A DNA stretch of 40,143 nt from positions 1 to 40,143 of the forward strand of contig JAATFQ010000116.1 in assembly GCA_015655115.1 (NCBI GenBank), read 5' to 3'. The position numbers and the translations under genes are program-made. Positions 9,574 through 18,242 of this stretch are shown here, in pieces; the stretch's first letter is position 1, and each line of letters begins with the position of its first letter. The DNA comes from Sphingobacteriales bacterium (GTDB lineage Bacteria; Bacteroidota; Bacteroidia; Sphingobacteriales; Sphingobacteriaceae). The notes below the pieces were generated by a model that saw only the letters and a list, made by a program, of their open reading frames with translations, was not told where the DNA came from and searched no databases.

Positions 9574-9597
9574 ACGCATTAACCCGCATAAAAACAA

Positions 9598-12500
9598 ATG
9601 TACAAATTTCACACTAAAAATTTGGTACAGCCCCCTGGTTGTATCCCTAATATACTGTTGGTTATGAAGCTTACCACGCTAATTTTGATCACAGCCGTCT
9701 TACATGTAAGTGCCACTTCATTCGCACAAAAAATCACTTTATCTAAAAAGAACGCTCTTTTAATTAAGGTTTTTAATGACATTAGGATACAAAGCGGTTA
9801 TGATTTCGTTTTTACGGCAACGCTCCTTAAAAATGCGGAGCCAGTTACTATAAATGTAAAGAATGCCGAACTTGGAGATGTACTCAGAACTATTTTTGAT
9901 GGGCAGCCATTTGACTATTCAATCGAGGATAAATCAGTGATTGTCTCCTCAAAAGAAGTCTCCTTTCTTGATAATATCAAATCTGCCCTGCAAATTCCCG
10001 TTACGGTATCAGGTAAGGTCACCGATACCACTGGCACACCATTGCCCGGAGCCTCTATCGTTAACAAAACTGATGGCAAAGCAATTTTAACAAATAATAA
10101 GGGAGAGTTTACTTTGACGGCTCAGCGTGGTGATCAGATAATCGTAACTTTTGTTGGTTATCAAACTTACACGTTTATAGTAATGAATAATTTACCGTTT
10201 CAAAACATAGCATTACATGTTAGTTCTAATAAGCTAACCGAGGTTGTGGTCAGTACCGGATATCAGACACTTTCCAAAGAGAGGAGTGCTGGTTCTTTTG
10301 CAAAACCAGATTTAACGATCTTAAGAAATCGTACTACGAGTTCGAACATTTTACAGCGGCTGGACGGTTTAGTTCCCGGGCTTACCATAAATAACGCACC
10401 ATCTTCCTCACAGAATCCTTTGCTTATACGTGGTTTGTCTACCATCGGCGTTACAACGTCGACCGGAGTATATAGTGGTACGAATAGAAACCCCTTATAT
10501 GTAGTGGACGGCATTCCGCTTGATGATGTATCTACTGTCAATCCACAAGACGTAGCTGATATTACCGTGCTGCGTGATGCCACGGCCGCTTCTATCTGGG
10601 GAGCCAGGGCAGCTAATGGTGTCATAATTATCGTCACTAAAAAAGGCAATTCTGGTGAACGGATCAAAGTAGAATACGATGGTTATTCCAATTTTCAGGG
10701 CAGACCAGATCTCAATTATTTCCGAACTTTAAACAGCCAACAGTTTATTCAGGCAGCCAAAGAAGTCTTTGACCCGGTTGCTTATCCCTGGGCTAATGTC
10801 TCAGGTTATGTGGGCGGCCGGGCGGCTGTACCGCCGCATGAACTCATCCTGTATAATCAATACCGTGGACTGATTTCCTCTGAACAGGCCGAGGGCAGCC
10901 TGGATAGCCTGGCTTCAATAAGCAATGCTGACCAGATTAAAAATCTGTGGTACCGCAATTCCCTTTTAATGAATCATTCCGTTTCCCTTTCGGGAGGGAC
11001 TAAAAATTATTCTTTTTATGCATCAGGGGCCTACACAGATGCAAGGAGTAACCGGCCAGGTGAGACCAATAATAGTTATAAGGTCAATATCCGGCAGGAT
11101 TTCAGTTTAGGTACCCGTATTAAACTCAATCTGATCACCGATTTAAATAACGCGGTGAGTTCAAACAAGCGGAACATCAATGTGGATAATCGCTTTTTGC
11201 CTTATCAGCTGTTTCAGGATGCAGATGGAAATAACTTATCTATGTCCTATATGCAGCAGTTGAGTGATGATACAAGAACTGATTACCAAAACCGCAGCCA
11301 GATAAATCTTGATTATAATCCACTTGATGAATACAATTACGGTTATACAAAAAATAAAACTTTGATGAGCCGGAATATTTTGGGCGTTAGTGTAAAGCTT
11401 ATTGAAGGGTTACGTTTTGAAGGCACTTATGGTTATATCAATAATAACGGTTCCGGCGAAATATATGATGATTTAAAAAGCTATGCTGTCAGGAGCGAAA
11501 TCGTGCAGTTTACTTCAGCACCTACTGCTGGTTCAACCCCTGTTTATTATCTGCCAACTAATGGAGGAACATATACGCTGAGCAGGTTGTCACAGCGAAA
11601 CTGGACAATGAGAAATCAGCTGGTATATAATAAGGCATGGGACCAGGACAAGCATCAGGTTACTCTTTTAGTGGGTCAGGAGGCGCAGGAACAATTGTTT
11701 TTAACCAATGGCAGCACTGTTAGAGGTTATAATACCCTATTGCAAACTTATGGTTCGGTTGACTATGCGACACTGGGTACGACCGGGGTAGCAAGCCCGG
11801 TTATGGCAAATAATAGCGGTAGAAGTACTTTGGTCGATAATTCTTTCAGCCAAAGCCAATCACAGACACGTTTTACCTCGTATTACGCTAATGCAGGCTA
11901 TACCTATAGCAGCAGGTACACAATTAACGGCAGTTTACGGTTTGATAAGAGCAATTTATTCGGACTGGACCAATCTGCCCAGAACAGACCTGTCTATAGC
12001 ATTGGAGGAAAGTGGCTAATGAACGACGAAAGTTTTCTGAAAGGGATCAGTTGGCTTAATCTCATGGCCATCAGGACAACCTATGGCATAACAGGAAACT
12101 CCCCTTCGCCGGGTACCGCGGCTTCTTATGATATTCTATCAGCCCAAAAGAGCAATTTCCTCTCGGGAGGATCAGGCTTGCTCATCAGTACTGCGGCCAA
12201 TCCGCACTTAAGCTGGGAAAGGACGGAAAATATCAATTTGGGACTTGATTTTGAAGTGATGAATGGTCGCTTAAGCGGGTCTTTGGATGTATATAGAAAA
12301 AATACCACAGACCTGATCGGGGTTTTGCCAACCAATAGTTTCACTGGCTATAGCTCGATTATAGGGAATATAGGCGATATGCAAAACAAAGGAATTGAAC
12401 TCAGTTTAAATACCCTAAATATCAGCCGGGCGAATTTCAGCTGGAACACCTTATTTAACATTGCCTACAATAAAAACCAGATTACCAAATATAACCCCTT

Positions 12501-13230
12501 AACTGCTATTACATCGGGGGCGACTTTAATTAACCAGGGTTATAGGGAAGGTTATCCCGCCTTTGCCGTTTTCGCCTATGAGTATGCAGGGCTTGATGAG
12601 CTGGGCGATCCTTTAATCCGGCTTGCGGATGGCACGGTCACCAAAACCCCAGGTATTACCAAACCTGAGGACCTTAAATATATGGGCACCTATCAACCGG
12701 TTTGGAGCGGCGGGTTATCAAACGTTTTTGCCTATAAAAGCTGGGGGCTGAGCTTCAATACCATTTTTAATTTAGGTCATGTTATGCGCAGGGATGTCAA
12801 TCTGTTTTATACAGGAAGGTTGATCCAGTCTTACGGAGACTTTACAACCGGGAATATCAATGCCGATTTTGCGGAAAGATGGAAGCAGGAGGGCGATGAG
12901 TCGTTTACAAGCATTCCGTCTTACATATCGAGCAGTTCTTTGAGTTCCGGCCGTCGGGATGTAAGCTATTATACACGAGGTGATATCAACGTTGTAAGTG
13001 CTTCGTATATAAAAATGCGGGACATCACATTGTCGTATAAGTTACCCAATGCAATTTTAAAAAAGCTTAGTGCAGATCAAATCACATTACGTGCGCAGTT
13101 GTCGAATATTATGTTGTGGAAAGCTAACCATTACGGTATAGATCCGGAATATCAAAACGCGACTACCGGTATAAGGACATTGATAGCCAACCAGGGAACC
13201 TTTTCATTCGGCCTTAATATTAAATTTTAA
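9598..13230 (+). CDS. SusC/RagA family TonB-linked outer-membrane transporter with STN signalling domain
   Basis: 1210 aa. The N-terminus MYKFHTKNLVQPPG precedes a signal peptide (residues 23-44, ending TSFAQ), as in many FecR-linked SusC proteins, so the 9598 start is kept. Order of domains: STN at about 50-115, carboxypeptidase-regulatory-like domain at about 135-210 (VSGKVTDTTGTPLPGASIV), TonB-dependent plug at about 215-345 with LYVVDGIPLDDVSTVNPQDV and AASIWGARAANGVIIIVTKK, then a 22-strand-type barrel ending FSFGLNIKF. The STN domain marks it as the receptor that signals to the FecR-like protein. It imports an unknown ligand together with the SusD-like lipoprotein 10 bases downstream. 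Confidence 0.95.
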   Translation: MYKFHTKNLVQPPGCIPNILLVMKLTTLILITAVLHVSATSFAQKITLSKKNALLIKVFNDIRIQSGYDFVFTATLLKNAEPVTINVKNAELGDVLRTIFDGQPFDYSIEDKSVIVSSKEVSFLDNIKSALQIPVTVSGKVTDTTGTPLPGASIVNKTDGKAILTNNKGEFTLTAQRGDQIIVTFVGYQTYTFIVMNNLPFQNIALHVSSNKLTEVVVSTGYQTLSKERSAGSFAKPDLTILRNRTTSSNILQRLDGLVPGLTINNAPSSSQNPLLIRGLSTIGVTTSTGVYSGTNRNPLYVVDGIPLDDVSTVNPQDVADITVLRDATAASIWGARAANGVIIIVTKKGNSGERIKVEYDGYSNFQGRPDLNYFRTLNSQQFIQAAKEVFDPVAYPWANVSGYVGGRAAVPPHELILYNQYRGLISSEQAEGSLDSLASISNADQIKNLWYRNSLLMNHSVSLSGGTKNYSFYASGAYTDARSNRPGETNNSYKVNIRQDFSLGTRIKLNLITDLNNAVSSNKRNINVDNRFLPYQLFQDADGNNLSMSYMQQLSDDTRTDYQNRSQINLDYNPLDEYNYGYTKNKTLMSRNILGVSVKLIEGLRFEGTYGYINNNGSGEIYDDLKSYAVRSEIVQFTSAPTAGSTPVYYLPTNGGTYTLSRLSQRNWTMRNQLVYNKAWDQDKHQVTLLVGQEAQEQLFLTNGSTVRGYNTLLQTYGSVDYATLGTTGVASPVMANNSGRSTLVDNSFSQSQSQTRFTSYYANAGYTYSSRYTINGSLRFDKSNLFGLDQSAQNRPVYSIGGKWLMNDESFLKGISWLNLMAIRTTYGITGNSPSPGTAASYDILSAQKSNFLSGGSGLLISTAANPHLSWERTENINLGLDFEVMNGRLSGSLDVYRKNTTDLIGVLPTNSFTGYSSIIGNIGDMQNKGIELSLNTLNISRANFSWNTLFNIAYNKNQITKYNPLTAITSGATLINQGYREGYPAFAVFAYEYAGLDELGDPLIRLADGTVTKTPGITKPEDLKYMGTYQPVWSGGLSNVFAYKSWGLSFNTIFNLGHVMRRDVNLFYTGRLIQSYGDFTTGNINADFAERWKQEGDESFTSIPSYISSSSLSSGRRDVSYYTRGDINVVSASYIKMRDITLSYKLPNAILKKLSADQITLRAQLSNIMLWKANHYGIDPEYQNATTGIRTLIANQGTFSFGLNIKF

Positions 13231-13240
13231 TTGAACAAAC

Positions 13241-14689
13241 ATGAATTCAATATACAAACTTAGTTTAATGATAGCTATTTTCCTCGGTCTGAGCATTGGA
13301 TTGGGATCATGCAAAAAAAGCTTCCTGGAGGTAGTGCCCAAAGGTAAGTTAATTGCACAAACAGTGTCGGATTACAACCTTCTGCTGAACAATTTGGGAT
13401 TGCTCAATATGGCGACAGATGCACAGGTAGCAATGGGAGATGAAGTGTCTGCTGTCGATCCTTATCTCGGCAGTTCGGCATTACGGACTCAGCGACTGTT
13501 CCATTGGGATGATGTTATATACCAGCCGACCGAAGATGCCCAGGAAATGACTGTACCGATGCAGAATATTTACCTGTATAATAAAATTATAAACGAAATC
13601 TCAGAAGCGGCCGATGGAACAGAACAGCAAAAAAAATCCATCCAGGCGCAAGCCATGGCCGGCAGGGCCTGGGCATATTTCCTATTGATTAATTATTATG
13701 GTAAGCCTTATGATGCGGCATCAGCCGCCAGCGATCCCGGGTATCCCATTATTAAAGAGGCTGACGTAACTGCAACTGAATTTACCAGAGCATCTGTCCA
13801 GGAGGTGTATAATTTTATTATAGCCGACCTGATTGCAGCCATTCCCGACTTGCCCGCACAGACCACACACCGCCTGCGTATGTCGAAAGCTGCTGCCGAA
13901 GGAATCTTAGGTAAAGTATACATGTTCATGGGGAATTATAAGCTGGCATTGCCGCAATTAACGGCCGCCTTGAACGATATTGGAACAGCTTCCATTAAGG
14001 TAAACTTATACGATTATAACTTAACGTTTGGCAGTGGAGGAAGCTTTCTTCCGATAGGAACCTTTGGCCCTGCTTATCCAACAGTACCAAACAATGAAGA
14101 AAATATTTATGCCAAACAGTTTACCAACTATTGGGCCTTTACGAATAATGAATTAGTTATAACTCCCCAAACAGTTGCGCTGTTCGCCTCATCTGATTTA
14201 CGTTTAAAATTTTATACTGCCGTTCCTTATCCAAGCGGAGTTGGTTATCCGGCAGGTACGCTAAGAAGAAACGGCCCTGGCACAACGCAATTTGGTGTTA
14301 TCGTTCCGGACTTGCTTTTATTGAAGGCTGAATGTAAGGGGAGATTACATGATTTGGCCGGAGCAAAAGCGGATGTAGAAGCCTTGAGGGTAAAAAGAAT
14401 GCCTGTAGCAGATGCAGCAGTTCCCCCTGACATGGCTTCCGACGAAACAAAACTGGTAAAGTTTATATTGGAAGAACGTATCCGGGAATTTGCAGTACAA
14501 GGTTTCCGGTGGTTTGACATGCGCAGGCTTTCGGTCGATCCAGTCTATAACACAACGGTTAATTACACACACACATCCTATAGTGCAACCGGCGCAACCA
14601 CCAGCTTTACGCTCAGATCTCAAAGATTTGTTTTACGTTTTCCTCAAAAGGTGACAGATCAGAACCCGGGTATGACCAATAATGATTAA
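13241..14689 (+). CDS. SusD/RagB family nutrient-binding outer-membrane lipoprotein
   Basis: 482 aa. The lipobox IGLGSC gives the lipidated Cys24, followed by the usual KKSFLEVVPKG start of SusD-like proteins. TPR-like helices include QAQAMAGRAWAYFLLINYYG and RMSKAAAEGILGKVYMFMGN. The C-terminal stretch FILEERIREFAVQGFRWFDM, followed by RRLS, is the conserved SusD signature. It forms the surface lid on the SusC-like barrel and binds the ligand. No ligand can be named, since no glycosidase accompanies this pair. Confidence 0.94.
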   Translation: MNSIYKLSLMIAIFLGLSIGLGSCKKSFLEVVPKGKLIAQTVSDYNLLLNNLGLLNMATDAQVAMGDEVSAVDPYLGSSALRTQRLFHWDDVIYQPTEDAQEMTVPMQNIYLYNKIINEISEAADGTEQQKKSIQAQAMAGRAWAYFLLINYYGKPYDAASAASDPGYPIIKEADVTATEFTRASVQEVYNFIIADLIAAIPDLPAQTTHRLRMSKAAAEGILGKVYMFMGNYKLALPQLTAALNDIGTASIKVNLYDYNLTFGSGGSFLPIGTFGPAYPTVPNNEENIYAKQFTNYWAFTNNELVITPQTVALFASSDLRLKFYTAVPYPSGVGYPAGTLRRNGPGTTQFGVIVPDLLLLKAECKGRLHDLAGAKADVEALRVKRMPVADAAVPPDMASDETKLVKFILEERIREFAVQGFRWFDMRRLSVDPVYNTTVNYTHTSYSATGATTSFTLRSQRFVLRFPQKVTDQNPGMTNND

Positions 14690-14717
14690 TCTTATTTAAG
14701 AACCAGTTACGAATTAC

Positions 14718-15854
14718 ATGAAAAACATAAAACTATCAATACCATTATTTTTTTGCTTATTCCAGGCGGCACAGGCACAACAGAGCTTTGTCATTAGCGG
14801 GGATTTAGTTGTCCTTAAATCTTCTTCAATGATTACACTAAAGTACATCGCCAAGTCGGGTAATAGGGTTGACACGGCATATGCCAGGAATGGCTCTTTC
14901 GTATTGAAAGGAAAAATTGAGACTCCGGTTAAGGCAACCCTCTCTTTATTGTCCATGGGAAAAGAGCAAATCAAAACATCAAAAATAAACGTAGATGACG
15001 ACCAACAGATGTTTTATATTGATCCAGGCAAAACGTTTGTCAGTGGCAGTAATTTCAGGACTGCCGTTATTCAAGGAGGAAAGTCGCAAGGCGAATTTCA
15101 GACCTTGCAAATGCAATTACAGCCTTTTAAAGACAGGATGGAGCCACTAAGTGAAAAAATGCGTGAAATTTTAGAAAAAAAAGATGAAACGGCACAAAAG
15201 GAACTTTTCCCTCAGCTTCGGTCGATCCGTCTTGAAATGGATAGTGTAGAGAATGAGTTCATATATCGGCATCCGGATTCATACGTAAGCTTCGATTTGG
15301 TGAAATCAAAAGCTACATTCATCAATCCTGAAAAGTTTGCTCCGTTCTTTTTTTCCTTAAGTGGGCATTTACGAAATAGTACGCAGGGGAAGGCTTTGGC
15401 TGAAAGACTTATAATTGCAAAAAAAACAGATATCGGACAACCGGCGCCCGTGTTTACACAAACTAATACCGAAGGGATTCCTGTAAAACTATCATCCCTG
15501 AAAGGCAAATATGTTTTATTGGATTTCTGGGCTAGTTGGTGCGGGCCCTGCCGGGAAGAAAACCCTAATCTTTTAAAAGCCTATCAAAAGTTCAAAATCA
15601 AGAATTTTGAAATCATATCTGTTTCACTGGATACTAAAAAAGAACTCTGGCTAAAAGCTATTAAAAACGATGGCTTGCCTTGGATACATGTCAGTGACTT
15701 AAAGGGCTGGAAGAATAATGTGGCTGTAATTTATGACGTACAGGCAGTGCCGCAAAATTTTTTACTGGCACCAGATGGATTGATAATAGCAAAAAACCTA
15801 CGTGGGGAAGATCTTGATGGGCAGCTGACAAAATTGATCAAAGACGACCGTTGA
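14718..15854 (+). CDS. TlpA-like thiol-disulfide oxidoreductase with DUF4369-type N-terminal domain
   Basis: 378 aa with a signal peptide (residues 1-21, ending AAQAQQ). Residues about 24-130 resemble the DUF4369 beta-rich domain, a charged helical linker follows, and residues about 238-378 form a thioredoxin-like fold with the redox motif [10 protein letters not shown] (Cys275 and Cys278) and the cis-proline loop QAVPQNF. It probably acts in the periplasm as a reductase or disulfide exchanger. It starts 28 bases after the SusD-like gene and is likely cotranscribed. Such proteins often end SusC/D operons in Sphingobacteriaceae, and the substrate is generally unknown. Confidence 0.9.
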   Translation: MKNIKLSIPLFFCLFQAAQAQQSFVISGDLVVLKSSSMITLKYIAKSGNRVDTAYARNGSFVLKGKIETPVKATLSLLSMGKEQIKTSKINVDDDQQMFYIDPGKTFVSGSNFRTAVIQGGKSQGEFQTLQMQLQPFKDRMEPLSEKMREILEKKDETAQKELFPQLRSIRLEMDSVENEFIYRHPDSYVSFDLVKSKATFINPEKFAPFFFSLSGHLRNSTQGKALAERLIIAKKTDIGQPAPVFTQTNTEGIPVKLSSLKGKYVLLDFWASWCGPCREENPNLLKAYQKFKIKNFEIISVSLDTKKELWLKAIKNDGLPWIHVSDLKGWKNNVAVIYDVQAVPQNFLLAPDGLIIAKNLRGEDLDGQLTKLIKDDR

Positions 15855-15894
15855 TCTTCTGAGCTTGTACGGTGGCGGATACTTGGTTTTTGGT

Positions 15895-16002
15895 TTAATA
15901 ATAATCTACCCTGCCCCATGACTTACGTGACCGGGCATTATCCCGGTCAAATGTTTCTCTTTCCCGAGCAGTCATCACAATACCTTCTTTAAGCTTTACC
16001 AT
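15895..16002 (-). CDS. Possible small arginine-rich protein (35 aa)
   Basis: ATG at 16002 opens a 35-codon minus-strand frame that starts MVKLKEGIVMTARERETFDR and ends SWGRVDYY. The peptide is strongly charged and not low-complexity, which is why it is listed. It has no recognised domain and no clear ribosome binding site, and its middle coincides with the perfect hairpin at 15928-15949. It may be a genuine small protein or a chance frame in a convergent intergenic region. Confidence 0.25.
   Translation of the reverse strand: MVKLKEGIVMTARERETFDRDNARSRKSWGRVDYY
15928..15949 (+). terminator. Hairpin, probable terminator of the sigma/SusCD/TlpA operon
   Basis: TGACCGGG (15928-15935) and CCCGGTCA (15942-15949) form a perfect 8-bp stem around CATTAT, followed on the plus strand by AATGTTTCTCTTT. 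It lies 74 bases after the thioredoxin stop codon. The T-tract is interrupted, so strength is uncertain. Confidence 0.5.
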
Positions 16003-16035
16003 AAATTAAAATTAATGGTTAAACCGCTAGTATTG

Positions 16036-16077
16036 CAGCAAAGGGCAGATCGGTCTTAGCCGGGAGTACCTTTGCTG
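16036..16077. repeat. Inverted repeat between convergent operons
   Basis: CAGCAAAGG (16036-16044) and CCTTTGCTG (16069-16077) are perfect 9-base complements around a 24-base loop that can itself form a short CGG/CCG pairing. It lies downstream of the minus-strand PUL operon, 117 bases past its last stop codon, and may stabilise or end that transcript. No T-run adjoins it. Confidence 0.35.
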
Positions 16078-16193
16078 TCAATGGTGTTCATTTTGCGTTA
16101 TATGTGATCATAAAATTATAACAAATGGAAAAATAATTAATATTAAAAGCAGTATTCTGTATTACTGTAAATGCCAGTGACCATACAGAGCCT

Positions 16194-18143
16194 TTATTTG
16201 CCTTGCTTAACTGAAATTTTAAATAGATTAATCTTTTCTTTGTACTTGGTTTTCAACCGAATCCGGTAGATCTTTTTTCCTAAAACTTTGGCGATGCGCT
16301 CATCATCCACTACCTTTTCATCCACAAAGGCTTCCATGAGGTTGGCATTAAAGGTCATGGCTACATCCGTATCTTTAAAAAGCAACCGGTTTCCGCTGAT
16401 TTCAACAGCGACCATAGTCAGGAAGTTAAGTTCCGAAGGAGCTTTATAACTGCTGAGCTCTACTGCATCGCTCAGTATAATTTCTCTTTTAGAACGGTTT
16501 AAGGTAATGCTCCGCTCCCACTTTTGGACCCCTGCTGATTCCGGGTAAGCTTTTGAAATGTCCATAGCGACTGAAGCAATGTTTGCGGTATTGCTGAATT
16601 TAAATCCGGCCGCTGCAAATTGTTTCCCGTTCTGCTGGTTTACCCCATTCACAGTTGGGCAGTTATGCCACTGAGACTGTACGTTCCATAATTCATACCT
16701 CTTGCCGCTAAATGTTTTTGCCGTATAGGTTCCCACCCCGGCATCAAGTAAAATTGGTTTTCCGTCATGATAGACAATAAAATTTCCGATGTCGTTATGA
16801 TTATGGCTTTCGGCATTATTGCCTCCCTTAGCTGCAAAGAAGAAACCTTTGGTACTGCCTGATTTTACCCGCGCATTAAAAACCTCCAGATCCGGCATCG
16901 CAGCATAAACCGGGTAAGGCGCTTTTGCAGGGATTTCATTTAACGTTTGATAAACATCAGCAAGCGCTGCAAAATCTGCTATATCATTAGCCGGCACCTG
17001 TTTGCCCCTGGTTTGAAAAAGAAAAGAGGCGTAACCTTTCAGGATCGGATCATTAAAAATTAAACCATACTGGTAAACACTTACCGGATTTTGGGTATAA
17101 GTAGCAAAGGCATCCGCAAAATTCACCATATAAGTTCCATTGATCTGCATTTTATAGGTATAGGCACCAATTCTATGGAGCAGCTCTTTGTCGCTCCAGT
17201 TTAACTTGCCATTTGACGTTTGGGCAAGAACAGACATGATCCGGATTAACCGGCCGCCTGCCATATCCCAGTAAGAAGGCCCTTCGTCACAGCCGCCATC
17301 TTCAGGATACTGATTGATAAAATTATCAGTGCTATTAAGTAATTTAACTATTAAAACATTGAGCTTTTCGCCGGGGGCGAGTGTCAGTAAAGCAGCTTGT
17401 AAAATATTGGAATTGATATACGTGTTCCAGTTGTTTACCGCATTGCCCTTTATGCCCATCCACCAGAAATCATTATATTTTAAATATGGATCAAATACCC
17501 TGCGGTTCAGCTCATACAGGATTCTACCATTTACAACCTTTGAATAATTTGCAAACTTTGGAGCCAGCATATTGTAAATAGTTGCAATAGTTAATGCCGT
17601 ACTGGAAACATGCAGGTCTATATATGGATTTTCGATATTGGGCAAATCAGCACCTTCCTTTTGAACGATGATATGCGCAGGTGCAACCCAGGTGCTTTCT
17701 TCTAGTGTAAGCCAGAGCCCGTTTACAATCTGAGGGATAAATCTTTCTTTGTTTTCTACCAGCTCTCCGGCAACAAGCTGTGAAAGCATCTTGAACCTCT
17801 CATTTTCCAGGTTTTCATAATTTACACGTGTACCTGTCAGTTTATAATCCAGGTATAAAGAGGCAGGCAGCGATGGCCATTGATAGTTTAACGCCTTTTC
17901 AGCCTGTTTTATCACCTTATCCTTAATTGAATCCGGCAGGCTTGCCGTATTTTTATAGCTGTTTATATTTTGCTGCTTTTGCCATTTAAAAAGATCAGGT
18001 AAAGCAGTAGCACCTGCAGGATAACCTTTTTCAAACTCGGTTGAAAGCCAGTTTCGCTTTACCATGTGCTGTGCCTTCACAGCAGTTCCGCCAGCAATCA
18101 GTAAGCAGCAAAGACTAATTATTTTGAATTTAAGGGTGATCAT
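16194..18143 (-). CDS. Heparinase II/III family protein (putative polysaccharide lyase)
   Basis: 649 aa from the ATG at 18143, chosen because a signal peptide follows directly (MITLKFKIISLCCLLIAGGT, then AVKAQ). An in-frame ATG at 18203 would add 20 residues. The N-terminal half is an alpha/alpha toroid with NNWN at 237-240 and CDEGPSYWD (Tyr291), equivalent to the catalytic tyrosine region of heparinase II. The C-terminal half is a beta-sandwich with ESHNHNDIGNF (His447 and His449) and GKPILLDAGVGTY. Family members cut uronic-acid glycans by beta-elimination, leaving unsaturated ends suitable for the GH88 enzyme in the same operon. Real substrate unknown. Last gene of the PUL operon, 99 bases after its neighbour. 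Confidence 0.82.
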   Translation of the reverse strand: MITLKFKIISLCCLLIAGGTAVKAQHMVKRNWLSTEFEKGYPAGATALPDLFKWQKQQNINSYKNTASLPDSIKDKVIKQAEKALNYQWPSLPASLYLDYKLTGTRVNYENLENERFKMLSQLVAGELVENKERFIPQIVNGLWLTLEESTWVAPAHIIVQKEGADLPNIENPYIDLHVSSTALTIATIYNMLAPKFANYSKVVNGRILYELNRRVFDPYLKYNDFWWMGIKGNAVNNWNTYINSNILQAALLTLAPGEKLNVLIVKLLNSTDNFINQYPEDGGCDEGPSYWDMAGGRLIRIMSVLAQTSNGKLNWSDKELLHRIGAYTYKMQINGTYMVNFADAFATYTQNPVSVYQYGLIFNDPILKGYASFLFQTRGKQVPANDIADFAALADVYQTLNEIPAKAPYPVYAAMPDLEVFNARVKSGSTKGFFFAAKGGNNAESHNHNDIGNFIVYHDGKPILLDAGVGTYTAKTFSGKRYELWNVQSQWHNCPTVNGVNQQNGKQFAAAGFKFSNTANIASVAMDISKAYPESAGVQKWERSITLNRSKREIILSDAVELSSYKAPSELNFLTMVAVEISGNRLLFKDTDVAMTFNANLMEAFVDEKVVDDERIAKVLGKKIYRIRLKTKYKEKINLFKISVKQGK

Positions 18144-18242
18144 TTTAACTGATTTCTGTTTAAGTTTAAAATATGCCCTGACTATGCCGTTTTCTAATGA
18201 CATCCCTGAGCCTGTGCTGTTTGAACACGTTTTGTGTTTTGT

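Noticed and set aside
16002..16140. Plus-strand coding-like stretch reading through the inverted repeat at 16036-16077
   Set aside because: No start codon in that frame after the preceding stop, and no similarity recognised; treated as chance.
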